Below, piece by piece: positions 37,964-47,080 of a stretch of 64,000 nucleotides of DNA. How positions within the stretch are numbered: position 1 is the first letter of the stretch; each line of letters begins with the position of its first letter. Position numbers and translations under genes: made by a program. Source of the stretch: Lachnospiraceae bacterium. GTDB lineage: Bacteria > Bacillota > Clostridia > Lachnospirales > Lachnospiraceae. The DNA lies in assembly GCA_021203145.1 (NCBI GenBank), contig JAJQBS010000030.1:1-64000 (forward strand), read 5' to 3'. The notes beneath the pieces were generated by a model. The model saw nothing but the letters and a program-made list of their open reading frames with translations. It had not been told where the DNA came from and made no database searches.

Positions 37964-39130
37964 ATGACAAAAGTTTGCTGCCTGAACCCCATCTCCGAGG
38001 TGGGGACAAACAATCTCACAAGCGACTATGAACTGACGCAGAATCTGCAGGAGGCGGACGCGGTGCTAGTGCGCAGCGCGGACATGCACACGCTTGACCT
38101 GCCGGAGAGTCTGGTCGCGATCGCGCGCGCCGGAGCCGGGGTGAACAACATCCCGCTGGATCGCTGCACGGAACAGGGCATCGTCGTGTTCAACACGCCC
38201 GGAGCAAATGCGAACGGCGTGAAGGAGCTTGTGCTCGCCGGCATGCTGCTTGCGGCGCGGGACATTGACGGCGGGATCCGCTGGGTTGAGGAGAATCGCG
38301 AGGACGAGACGATCTCGAAGGATATGGAAAAAAGTAAGAAGAAATTTGCTGGGACGGAGCTCAAAGGCAAGACACTCGGCGTGATCGGCCTGGGCGCAAT
38401 CGGCATTGAGGTCGCGAACGCGGCGGACGCGCTCGGCATGCATGTCATCGGCTATGACCCTTACCTCTCCGTGAGCGGCGCGCTGCGCCTTTCCCGCCAG
38501 GTGAAGATCGTAGAGACGCCGGGCGCCATCTACGCGAACTGCAATTATATCACGCTGCATGTGCCGCTTCTGGATGACACGCGCGGCATGATTAATAAAG
38601 ACGCCATCTCCATGATGCAGGACGGCACCGTTATTCTGAACTACGCGCGCGACCTGCTGGTCAATGACGACGACATGGCCGAGGGGCTTGCCTCCGGGCG
38701 CATCCGCCGCTATATGACAGATTTCCCGAATCCAAAGACCTGCCATATGACCAACGTGATCGCCACTCCGCATCTGGGCGCCTCGACCGCCGAGTCGGAG
38801 GACAATTGCGCGGCCATGGCGGTCGACGAGCTGCGCGACTTCATCGAAACCGGCCGCATTCGAAACTCGGTCAATTATCCAAACTGCACGTTACCGCCCG
38901 AAAAATGTGCCTGCCGCATCTGTATCATGAATGTAAACCGCCCGCACATGATCGTGAACGTGTCCTCCCTGCTCTCCGCCCGGGGCATCAACATCCCGAA
39001 TATGACCAACAAGAGCCGGGGCGACGCGGCCTACACGCTGATCGACTGCGACACCCTGCCGGACGAATCCATTATAGATAAAATCCGGGCAATCGACGGG
39101 GTAAAGAAGGTGCGCGTGATCTATTATTGA
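37964..39130 (+). CDS. serA: D-3-phosphoglycerate dehydrogenase with ACT domain
   Basis: ARAGAGVNNIPLDRCTEQGIVVFNTPGANANGVKELVLAGMLL; TLGVIGLGAIGIEVANAA; C-terminal ACT-like NVSSLLSARGINIPNMTNKSRGDAAYTLIDCD. Confidence 0.92.
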   Translation: MTKVCCLNPISEVGTNNLTSDYELTQNLQEADAVLVRSADMHTLDLPESLVAIARAGAGVNNIPLDRCTEQGIVVFNTPGANANGVKELVLAGMLLAARDIDGGIRWVEENREDETISKDMEKSKKKFAGTELKGKTLGVIGLGAIGIEVANAADALGMHVIGYDPYLSVSGALRLSRQVKIVETPGAIYANCNYITLHVPLLDDTRGMINKDAISMMQDGTVILNYARDLLVNDDDMAEGLASGRIRRYMTDFPNPKTCHMTNVIATPHLGASTAESEDNCAAMAVDELRDFIETGRIRNSVNYPNCTLPPEKCACRICIMNVNRPHMIVNVSSLLSARGINIPNMTNKSRGDAAYTLIDCDTLPDESIIDKIRAIDGVKKVRVIYY

Positions 39131-39227
39131 TTCCTGCAAACTACTCATTTCCGAAAACCAATGGGGCTGCGGCAGATTCCAGTAATCTGCTGCAGAACAT
39201 ACAGCTTCCTCTGGCAGCGCCATAAAA

Positions 39228-39746
39228 TCACCCTTTCTTTTTTCTAAATGTATAGCAGGCTTCCGCAGCTCTGTCAGCCTTTTTCGTCCGCCGGTGCCTC
39301 CTCTGGTAATGCATGACCACGGAAATCACCGCGAACCCGAGTCCCATCCCGACCAGGGAGTGTACGCAGGTCTCAAAATACTCGTTGATATAATCTACAT
39401 TTTTCAGAATCAGCCCGATAACGGTGAAGTAAAACGCCCGTCCCGGCGTCAGTGGGATGATGGATGGATATAAAAACATCGTGGAAGGATTTTTCGTAAA
39501 ATAAGCCATGCACTCCGCATAAAATGCAGCAGCCATTGCTGCAAAAAAATTATAGATAAACGATTCCGCCGTACAGGATTTCACAAGAAGGAAGACAATC
39601 CTGGCCAATGCCCCGCCGAGTCCCGCATTAAGCAGATATTCCCGCCGGACCTGATACACCGCCCCGATGCCCAGCGCGGAGCCAAACGTAAAAAAGACTA
39701 TTCTGACGTTCTCTATCATGAACATATACCTCTCAAACAGGAGCAC
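39228..39746 (-). CDS. Threonine/serine exporter, small ThrE-type subunit
   Basis: 172-aa membrane protein; PSTMFLYPSIIPLTPGRAFYFTVIGLI typical of ThrE_2. Confidence 0.85.
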   Translation of the reverse strand: MLLFERYMFMIENVRIVFFTFGSALGIGAVYQVRREYLLNAGLGGALARIVFLLVKSCTAESFIYNFFAAMAAAFYAECMAYFTKNPSTMFLYPSIIPLTPGRAFYFTVIGLILKNVDYINEYFETCVHSLVGMGLGFAVISVVMHYQRRHRRTKKADRAAEACYTFRKKKG

Positions 39747-39792
39747 AGCCTGGCTTTTGTTGATTTATGAAGGATTTCCGATTACCCATCTT

Positions 39793-40566
39793 TCACGGTG
39801 TGGTTCCTGGCAGGAAAACTGTGCTCAACAGAAATCCGCCCGCGATGGCAGCAGTCTCAAAGAGCAGCTTCAGAAGCTCCAGCGTCCCATTGATCTCATT
39901 CCCGGAAAGCAGGTTCCTGAAAGAATTTACCATCGGAATACCGGGAATCAGCTTCAGGCTGTTGACAATCATAACGGTGTGATAACCGTCGAGATAGCCA
40001 ATCCGCGCAAAAAAGATCGCGACGGCCCCGACAAGGAACGCGTTCATCACATTGTATATAATCTTGTTGAAGATCAGCTTTTTCAGATATCGTCCTGAGA
40101 GAAAGGCCAGGACGCAGTTTAAAAGGATGATCGAAAGATCTCGCGGGCTGCCCCCGTAAATGCCGGTCAGGCAGGCAGCGGAAAACAAAGTGAAAAGAAG
40201 GGTCTGTCCGGGAGAGTAGCTCTTAGAGCCGGAAATAGTCTCCTCCAGCATCCCGTCCAGTCTGCCCGGGGCCGGAGGATGTGCGCAGATCTGTCTGGAG
40301 AGCTGATTCAGCCGTCCGAGCTGTTCCATATGGATGCTCGTCCCACCGCGGATGCACCTCTGTGCAGCCGCCTGCTCCCCCTCGGCGTCCGTGAGACTTA
40401 AGGTCAGGTAACAGTCCAGCGCAAAAAACTGGATATTCTGACAGTGATAGCTCTCACAGATTCGATATACGGTATCGCTGACCCGCTCAATATTCGCCCC
40501 ACAGCGTATCATCTGTTCCCCCAGCTTCATTGAGAAGCCAAGCAGATCGTCCAGATACTTTTTCAT
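39793..40566 (-). CDS. Threonine/serine exporter ThrE family protein
   Basis: LGEQMIRCGANIERVSDTVYRICESYHC; SLKLIPGIPMVNSFRNLLSGN. Confidence 0.87.
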   Translation of the reverse strand: MKKYLDDLLGFSMKLGEQMIRCGANIERVSDTVYRICESYHCQNIQFFALDCYLTLSLTDAEGEQAAAQRCIRGGTSIHMEQLGRLNQLSRQICAHPPAPGRLDGMLEETISGSKSYSPGQTLLFTLFSAACLTGIYGGSPRDLSIILLNCVLAFLSGRYLKKLIFNKIIYNVMNAFLVGAVAIFFARIGYLDGYHTVMIVNSLKLIPGIPMVNSFRNLLSGNEINGTLELLKLLFETAAIAGGFLLSTVFLPGTTP

Positions 40567-40648
40567 AAGACCGCTCCCCGAATCGTTTTTTGTTCCTTTT
40601 CAAAGGTAACACAATCTTTTCGGTAAAGCAACGGAAAAAAGATAAAAA

Positions 40649-41608
40649 TTAAGGAAACATATATCTGTACTTCCTGGCCTGATAACGCAGGGCTTCCTCC
40701 ACGCGGCTCACCTCTTCCGGTGTATACGGAAACGGATCCCTGATTTTTTCTTCGCTGTTTTCCATTTGGGAGTATGCCATCCATGTAAGGTCCTGCCCAA
40801 GTGTTTCCATAATCCTTCCGGCCGGAAAATCAAATTTCAGGAATGTTCCATACAGCTCGCTCGCCGCGTCCAGCTGCTCGTCAAAATCCGAAGAAAAAGG
40901 TTTTGCCAGAACGTGTTCCCGGCATTCAGCAAAGCTCTTTTCCAGCGGATAATCCTCGCGCGTATCTGAGAAAAGAGAGAGTCCCATATCAAAAAAGGGG
41001 CAAAGTCTCCATTTCTTTGTCTCTGTATCATAGAGAACCGCAATATTATTGGTATGTCGATCCTCATTTAGAAAAAAAGCGTCTATCTCCAGCATTCTCG
41101 TAAGATACACGCCAAAATCAGCCATCCCGGTCACATTACGGACCAGCTTCTCCGTATACACGATCCGTTGTTTCATGTCCGCAATCCTGGCCAGCTCCTC
41201 GGCAAGGCTGAATCCTGTATAAATGCGGGACAGCCGCTCCAGTGGTACCAGCTCCTCCGTCTTCCCCTTGAAATTCCGGCTGCGGCAGCCGCGGTAATCC
41301 TGGCCTTTATATCGGATCATGACCGGCTCATAGCGTACAAAATCATATTTATACGATTCTCGCAGCGCAGAGTGCTCCAACAGGGTCGATACCACCGTCT
41401 CCGCAAGGCTCTCAAACCCAAAACCATCTGCCTTGTACCACCAGCCGTCCTGGAACCACTTCAGCTGGTTTCCTTTGGACGAATGGCCAATGCCCGTCTG
41501 CACGGTTCTCTCATAAATTTCAGTCAGGATCATGCTGCCTCTTCCGCCTTCCTTACCTTCTCTGCTTTCCTGCCTTTCTTTCCCTGCCCCTTTTTCGACG
41601 TTTTCCAT
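40649..41608 (-). CDS. HipA-like kinase-fold protein
   Basis: FLNEDRHTNNIAVLYDTETKKWRLCPFFDMGLSLF resembles the HipA catalytic/metal-binding layout; directly downstream of an HTH gene. Confidence 0.6.
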   Translation of the reverse strand: MENVEKGAGKERQESREGKEGGRGSMILTEIYERTVQTGIGHSSKGNQLKWFQDGWWYKADGFGFESLAETVVSTLLEHSALRESYKYDFVRYEPVMIRYKGQDYRGCRSRNFKGKTEELVPLERLSRIYTGFSLAEELARIADMKQRIVYTEKLVRNVTGMADFGVYLTRMLEIDAFFLNEDRHTNNIAVLYDTETKKWRLCPFFDMGLSLFSDTREDYPLEKSFAECREHVLAKPFSSDFDEQLDAASELYGTFLKFDFPAGRIMETLGQDLTWMAYSQMENSEEKIRDPFPYTPEEVSRVEEALRYQARKYRYMFP

Positions 41609-41632
41609 TCTTACCGTTCTCCATCCAACACT

Positions 41633-42238
41633 CTATTGCGGCTGAAAATATGTAACACGAATCCAGTGTTGATCCTCCGCCATCCGCCCCTGTGTCTTCT
41701 CAATTATAGACAGCGGGTCATAAAAATCCAGCCCGAGATCCGACAGAATCAGCCGCATGTGATCCCTCGTCCGGGGGAGGCAGCGTTCTTCCAGAAATTC
41801 CTTAAAGTCTGTCCAGTCAGGCTCTTCCACAACTCCAAACGCACGGTGGAGCAAATCCATGCAGCAGTTCCGAATGGATATTTTCCTGTCCTTAAAGTCA
41901 ACCAGAATAATTGTGCAAAGCTCATCCCCGCCCATAAAATCCATGCGCATCGTATAATCCTTTACTGAAATATCCTCAAACTCCCGATTCAGCTTTTCCC
42001 ATTTTCCGGCAGAACGGCAGATTGATTTTTCGTCTCTGCATGGATTCAAATATCCGGAAAGCGTCTGCCGGGAGATGCCGTATTCCTTCGCAAGTGCGGT
42101 GATCGTCTTTCCCCTGGCGCGTTCCTGCTTTATCTGACTGATCTGCTCCGGCGAAAGAGCGGCCTTACGGCCCGCTCCGCGCGGATTGCCATATTTTTCT
42201 GCCATCCCAAAGTCCTCCTGGCTGTAGTATACAGCCAT
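41633..42238 (-). CDS. HTH (resolvase-like) DNA-binding protein with additional C-terminal domain, partner of HipA-like gene
   Basis: GRKAALSPEQISQIKQERARGKTITALAKEYGISRQTLSGYLN; 25-bp gap to downstream HipA-like ORF. Confidence 0.65.
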   Translation of the reverse strand: MAVYYSQEDFGMAEKYGNPRGAGRKAALSPEQISQIKQERARGKTITALAKEYGISRQTLSGYLNPCRDEKSICRSAGKWEKLNREFEDISVKDYTMRMDFMGGDELCTIILVDFKDRKISIRNCCMDLLHRAFGVVEEPDWTDFKEFLEERCLPRTRDHMRLILSDLGLDFYDPLSIIEKTQGRMAEDQHWIRVTYFQPQ

Positions 42239-42292
42239 TTTACGAATGTGTCAAGAAATTAATTATTTTACATTCGGAAATGCCAGATACCA

Positions 42293-43168
42293 TTACAGCA
42301 GCGCCGCGTACACCTCACGCTTTGACAGCCCGCGATCCTTCGCGGCCTGCTTCATCGCGTCCTTACGGTCCATGCCCTGCGACTCATACAGCGCGACATG
42401 CTCCGGAATGCTTAAGGCTTCCCAGGAGAGCTGCTCCTCTCGCTCTATCTCCTTGCGGCTGCGTCCCTCGATCACGATCACGCATTCGCCGCGCGGTTCG
42501 TTTTCCTGGTACCAGTGACAGGCGTTCCCGAGCGTGGCAGCGAAGACAGTTTCGTGCTTTTTGGTCAGCTCCCGGCAAATGGTTGCCCGGCGGTCGCCGA
42601 GTGCCTCATAAAGCTCGGACAGGGTGCGGACCAGTCGGTGCGGAGCTTCGTAGACGATGATCGTGCGCGTCTCCGTCTGCAGCTCCTCCAGGATCTCCCG
42701 CCGTTCTTTTTTGTCAGATGGCAGAAAGGCTTCAAAGCAAAAGCGCCGGGTCGGCAGTCCGGAGATGGTCAGCGCGGTCACACAGGCGCACGCGCCCGGC
42801 AGGGATGTCACCTCGATCCCGGCCTCCATGCAGAGCCGCACCAGATCCTCTCCCGGGTCGGAAATGCCCGGCGTCCCGGCGTCCGTGATGAGTGCGACAT
42901 TCAGGCCAGACTGCATTTTTGTAATTAATGTATATGCTTTTTCAATGCGGTTGTACTCATGGTAGCTTGTCATCGGCGTGTGGATGTCAAAATGATTCAG
43001 CAGCTTAATGCTGCCCCGCGTATCCTCCGCTGCGATCAGGTCGACCTCCTTCAGCGTGCGGAGCACACGCATCGTGATATCCTCCAGATTGCCAATCGGA
43101 GTCGCACAGAGGTAGAGACGGCCTGGCTGTCCATTGTTTTGAGATATTTCACGTCTCGTTTCTTCCAT
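42293..43168 (-). CDS. rsmI: 16S rRNA (cytidine(1402)-2'-O)-methyltransferase
   Basis: GRLYLCATPIGNLEDITMRVLRTLKEVDLIAAEDTR; ALITDAGTPGISDPGEDLVRLC. Confidence 0.95.
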   Translation of the reverse strand: MEETRREISQNNGQPGRLYLCATPIGNLEDITMRVLRTLKEVDLIAAEDTRGSIKLLNHFDIHTPMTSYHEYNRIEKAYTLITKMQSGLNVALITDAGTPGISDPGEDLVRLCMEAGIEVTSLPGACACVTALTISGLPTRRFCFEAFLPSDKKERREILEELQTETRTIIVYEAPHRLVRTLSELYEALGDRRATICRELTKKHETVFAATLGNACHWYQENEPRGECVIVIEGRSRKEIEREEQLSWEALSIPEHVALYESQGMDRKDAMKQAAKDRGLSKREVYAALL

Positions 43169-43205
43169 ATTATATTGTCATCCTCCGATTATCGCTCATA
43201 TAATT

Positions 43206-43943
43206 TTAGTAACCGTAAATTTCCGTAATCTCCGAGGTATATACCCCCGGACTGTCATACACAATCAGCGGCTTTTCCACCGTCATCCGGGGGCGTCCGC
43301 CCCGCACGGCTTCGATGAGTACCATATTCGGCTCCCGGTCAATATAGGGATAGACGAGACGCATCCGCTTCGGCTCCAGACCGTATTGCGACAGATCGCA
43401 GATCATCTCAGCCAGCCGGAAGGGTCGGTGTACCATATAAAAATGTCCGCCCGGGATTAAAAGCTTCGCGGCCGCGCGGACAACGTCATCCAGGGTGCAC
43501 AGCGTCTCATGGCGAGCTGCCGCCTTTTCCGGATCGGCGTTTAAAAGACCGTGGCTGCCCTGCAGATAGGGGGGATTGGATGTGATGGTATCAAAAGAGG
43601 CCGGTGCAAACAGGGCATCGGCCTCTCGAATGTCTCCCTGGACCACTTCGATTTTCTCACTCAGATCGTTCAGCAGGACGCTGCGCTGCGCCATATCCAC
43701 ACTCCGGGCAGAAATCTCCAGTCCGGTAAAATGCCGGCCCAGGGTCTTCGCGGAAAGCAGCAGCGAAATAATTCCCGTGCCTGTCCCCAGATCCAACGCC
43801 GCGCCGCCCTCGCGCACCCGGGCGAAGCCGGAGAGCAATACCGCGTCCATTCCAAACCGGAACAGATGGTCGCTCTGAATGATCCGCAGGCCGCTGCACT
43901 GCAGGTCATCGATATGCTCGCCTTCCTTCAGTTCAATTTTCAT
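43206..43943 (-). CDS. tRNA1(Val) A37 N6-methyltransferase-like protein
   Basis: SDHLFRFGMDAVLLSGFARVREGGAALDLGTGTGIISLLLS; FDTITSNPPYLQGSHG. Confidence 0.92.
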   Translation of the reverse strand: MKIELKEGEHIDDLQCSGLRIIQSDHLFRFGMDAVLLSGFARVREGGAALDLGTGTGIISLLLSAKTLGRHFTGLEISARSVDMAQRSVLLNDLSEKIEVVQGDIREADALFAPASFDTITSNPPYLQGSHGLLNADPEKAAARHETLCTLDDVVRAAAKLLIPGGHFYMVHRPFRLAEMICDLSQYGLEPKRMRLVYPYIDREPNMVLIEAVRGGRPRMTVEKPLIVYDSPGVYTSEITEIYGY

Positions 43944-43952
43944 AACAAATCC

Positions 43953-44939
43953 TCAATTTCTGCGCGGTTTGCCGGACTTCCCTTCTTTATGATCCAGCTC
44001 CTCCAGCTCCCGAAGCTCCTTTTCCTCCTCGGACTGGGCGTCAGCCGCATGGCTATGAGAATTCCCATTTCCACTCCCTTTTTCCCGGTTTTTATGGCTG
44101 TTTTTCTGCGGTTTTTCGCGCCGGCGCCGCGGATGGAACTGCAGATCCGCCACATCAAACTCTTCCAGCTCTTTTTCTTCACCCTCTTCGAAGATCACCT
44201 TCACGCGCTGGCGCAGGACGTTGACGCTCTGCACATTGCCCTTGCGGCCATCTGTCGTAGTGACAGTATCTCCCTGGCTCGGCAGACGGCTGTTGAGGTA
44301 TTCATAGGTCTCCTCCTCATTTTTCAGGCAGCACATCAGCCGCCCGCAGATTCCCGAGATCTTGGTCGGATTCAGCGAGAGATTCTGCTCCTTCGCCATC
44401 CGGATAGAAACCGGCTCGAATTCGGGCAGGTAGGAATGGCAGCAAAGCACGCGGCCGCAGGTACCAATACCGCCCAGCAGCCTGGTCTCATCTCGCACCC
44501 CGACCTGGCGCAGCTCAATCCGTGTGCGGAATACGCTCGCCAGGTCTTTGACCAGCTCCCGGAAGTCAATGCGCCCATCCGCGGTAAAGTAAAACAGGAT
44601 TTTATTATTGTCAAAGGTATATTCTGCGTCGATCAGCTTCATTTCGAGACCGTGCTTCTGAATCTTCTCGCGGCAGACGCGCATCGCTTCCTTTTCCCTC
44701 TCGTGATTGCGCCGCGCCCGCGCGTCATCCTCCTCCGTCGCGATGCGGATGACTTCTTTGAGCGGCTGGACGACCTTGTCGTCCTCCACCTCGCGCACGC
44801 CGCCTACCGCCGTACCGTATTCGATCCCGCGGGCAGTCTCCACGATCACATGTCCGCCCGATTTGATTTCATACGATTTCGGGTCAAAATAATAGACCTT
44901 GCCCGCATCTCTGAACCTGACTCCTATAATTTTTATCAT
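43953..44939 (-). CDS. ricT: PSP1/RicT-family protein
   Basis: GHVIVETARGIEYGTAVGGVREV; LGGIGTCGRVLCCHSYLPEFEPVSIRMAKEQNLSLNPTKISGICGRLMCCLKNE. Confidence 0.92.
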   Translation of the reverse strand: MIKIIGVRFRDAGKVYYFDPKSYEIKSGGHVIVETARGIEYGTAVGGVREVEDDKVVQPLKEVIRIATEEDDARARRNHEREKEAMRVCREKIQKHGLEMKLIDAEYTFDNNKILFYFTADGRIDFRELVKDLASVFRTRIELRQVGVRDETRLLGGIGTCGRVLCCHSYLPEFEPVSIRMAKEQNLSLNPTKISGICGRLMCCLKNEEETYEYLNSRLPSQGDTVTTTDGRKGNVQSVNVLRQRVKVIFEEGEEKELEEFDVADLQFHPRRRREKPQKNSHKNREKGSGNGNSHSHAADAQSEEEKELRELEELDHKEGKSGKPRRN

Positions 44940-45026
44940 AAATCTAATTCTCCTTAGCCCGGAAAACCCGGTGTATGCATGCTTTCAGGAATTTATAGTA
45001 ATCGGCTTTAGTCGTTTTACACCCTT

Positions 45027-46127
45027 TCATGTGTGTATGTTCTCCTTAATCACCATAAACAGAAGCTCCATCGTGAGGTCAAAATTCACATTCACGCTCA
45101 GGCGGGTCTTGGCTGTTTCGATCGCCTTCATGACTTCCTCCGCACCCTCATAGGAGCATCTTCGGACAGTTTCGCGGATGGTCCGGAGCTCGTCCTTAAA
45201 TATGAGGCCGTCTATATCCTTCGTCGCCTTATAATAGACCATATCGCGGTACCAGAGCGCGAGGATATCCAGATAATCGCCGATGGAAATCTTGTATTCC
45301 TGTACTTCTTTTACGTAATCAATGATCGCGCTGATCTCCATCACGCCCGCGTTTCGGATCAGCTTCATCGCTGAATTTTTGATCGCGTTGAAATCCTCAG
45401 ACGAGGCCAGACGCACTGCCTTTCCGATGTTCCCCTGCGCGAATGCGGCACAGATGTCCGCCTGGTAATCCGGGATCTGGATCTGCTCCATCAGATAATT
45501 CTTTACAACATCGTCCGGCACCGGCTTTAAATTCAGCGTCACGCACCGGGATCGGATCGTGTCCAGCAGAGCATTCTCATTCGCGGTCAGCAGCAGGACG
45601 ATCACGTAGGAGGGAGGCTCCTCGATGGTCTTCAGAATCGCGTTCTGTGCCTGCGGGGTCATCTTTTCCGCATCGGAGATAATGTAAATCTTGTATCTGC
45701 CGTTGTATGGACGGATCTGAGCGTCGCCGACCAGCTGATCCCGCACATCATTCACGCCGATGCTGGCGGGCTTTTCGTGCTGCAGGTAAATAATATCCGG
45801 GTGGTTGCCGCTTTCGGCCTGCATGCAGGAACGACATTTCCTGCACGGAATGATCTGCTCCGGCCTGGTCTGCCCCATTTGTGCCGGCCGGCCGTCCCGG
45901 CATCCTTCCCCGGAGGAAGCTCCTTCGTCCTCTGGCGGAAGCAGAGCATAGCGCTCATATACCTGCTCACACTGCAGCGTCTGTGCAAACGCCTTCGCGA
46001 GCATATTTTTACCCGTCCCCTTTTCACCGCTGATTATATAGGCATGGCTTACCTTGCCGGAGCGGATCGTCCGCTCCAGATGTGCCACTTCTTTTTTATG
46101 TCCCAGAATATCATCAAACCCTGCCAT
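45027..46127 (-). CDS. holB: DNA polymerase III subunit delta'
   Basis: AYIISGEKGTGKNMLAKAFAQTLQCE; IIPCRKCRSCMQAESGNHPDI; KIYIISDAEKMTPQAQNAILKTIEEPPSYVIVLLLT. Confidence 0.93.
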   Translation of the reverse strand: MAGFDDILGHKKEVAHLERTIRSGKVSHAYIISGEKGTGKNMLAKAFAQTLQCEQVYERYALLPPEDEGASSGEGCRDGRPAQMGQTRPEQIIPCRKCRSCMQAESGNHPDIIYLQHEKPASIGVNDVRDQLVGDAQIRPYNGRYKIYIISDAEKMTPQAQNAILKTIEEPPSYVIVLLLTANENALLDTIRSRCVTLNLKPVPDDVVKNYLMEQIQIPDYQADICAAFAQGNIGKAVRLASSEDFNAIKNSAMKLIRNAGVMEISAIIDYVKEVQEYKISIGDYLDILALWYRDMVYYKATKDIDGLIFKDELRTIRETVRRCSYEGAEEVMKAIETAKTRLSVNVNFDLTMELLFMVIKENIHT

Positions 46128-46437
46128 CTATGTCCTCCCAGCTTAGAGCCTGACACAAAATAACCTGCGTATCCTGCTCCATCTGCACATGTTATTTTAT
46201 AACGGTTCCTTATGTCTCAATCCTCGCCTGGTATCATTGATATCCGTTATTGTAAACGTGAAGTAAGTATAACACATTTCTCTGATTCTGTATCTGATTT
46301 TTTGTAAATTCTCTGCACTTTCCTGAGTGTTTTTACCCCCGGCCGCCTTTCCGGGATCGAGCTGCGTCGAGGCTTTCTGAGCTTGCGATTCACGTATCAG
46401 GCGGTGCAAGATGGGCATATAATTCCGCGACAGATCC

Positions 46438-47043
46438 TTACAGCATTGAGCGGATATACGCCGCCACCTCGTCCATACAGACCTGCCGGTCCTGGTCGTT
46501 TAAAAATCTCCTGCCAATCTGGGCGCGCGCAATGTTTTCCTCGGAAAAGTCCTCCTGATCCGCCAGATATCTGCGGCACATTTCCGAATAATCCGGAACC
46601 GCCTGCTTCCCTTCCCGTTTCATAGAGCGCTCCAGGCGCAGCCGGTCTTCCGCCTCAATATATAACGGCACAACACGTTCCTTGCCATAATAATACCGGA
46701 TCTTTTCATAAGAAACAAGTGTCCCCAGCCCCAGATAGCTGTGATGCTCCAGATCCACGTCGTCACCGTCCGCCGTAAAATAATACCAGATCCCCTGCAC
46801 GGTATCATAGGCGCGCAGCTCAATCACCTTCCCGGCCTGGCGCATCTGTTCCAGAACCTCTGCCATCACAAAATGATATTGTACCCCATCCGTCTCCTTT
46901 GCCCGTATCGGCCTGGTCGTGTACATGATAAGCGGGCAAAGCGCCAGATCCTCTCTGGAGAGAAGCTCTTCATAAAGCGTGTCCTTCCCCGTCGCGCTTT
47001 TTCCCATAATATAAAAAAGTTTCCCCATGTTTCCTGTCCTCAT
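46438..47043 (-). CDS. gmk: Guanylate kinase-like protein
   Basis: GKLFYIMGKSATGKDTLYEELLSRE; MYTTRPIRAKETDGVQYHFV. Confidence 0.85.
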   Translation of the reverse strand: MRTGNMGKLFYIMGKSATGKDTLYEELLSREDLALCPLIMYTTRPIRAKETDGVQYHFVMAEVLEQMRQAGKVIELRAYDTVQGIWYYFTADGDDVDLEHHSYLGLGTLVSYEKIRYYYGKERVVPLYIEAEDRLRLERSMKREGKQAVPDYSEMCRRYLADQEDFSEENIARAQIGRRFLNDQDRQVCMDEVAAYIRSML

Positions 47044-47080
47044 ATCTGCGCAGTCTCACTTCAGAAACCGTCTGTAATTC

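Noticed and set aside
43551-44957. 468-aa plus-strand ORF
   Set aside because: Fully antisense to well-supported trmN6-like and ricT genes; codon-usage shadow.
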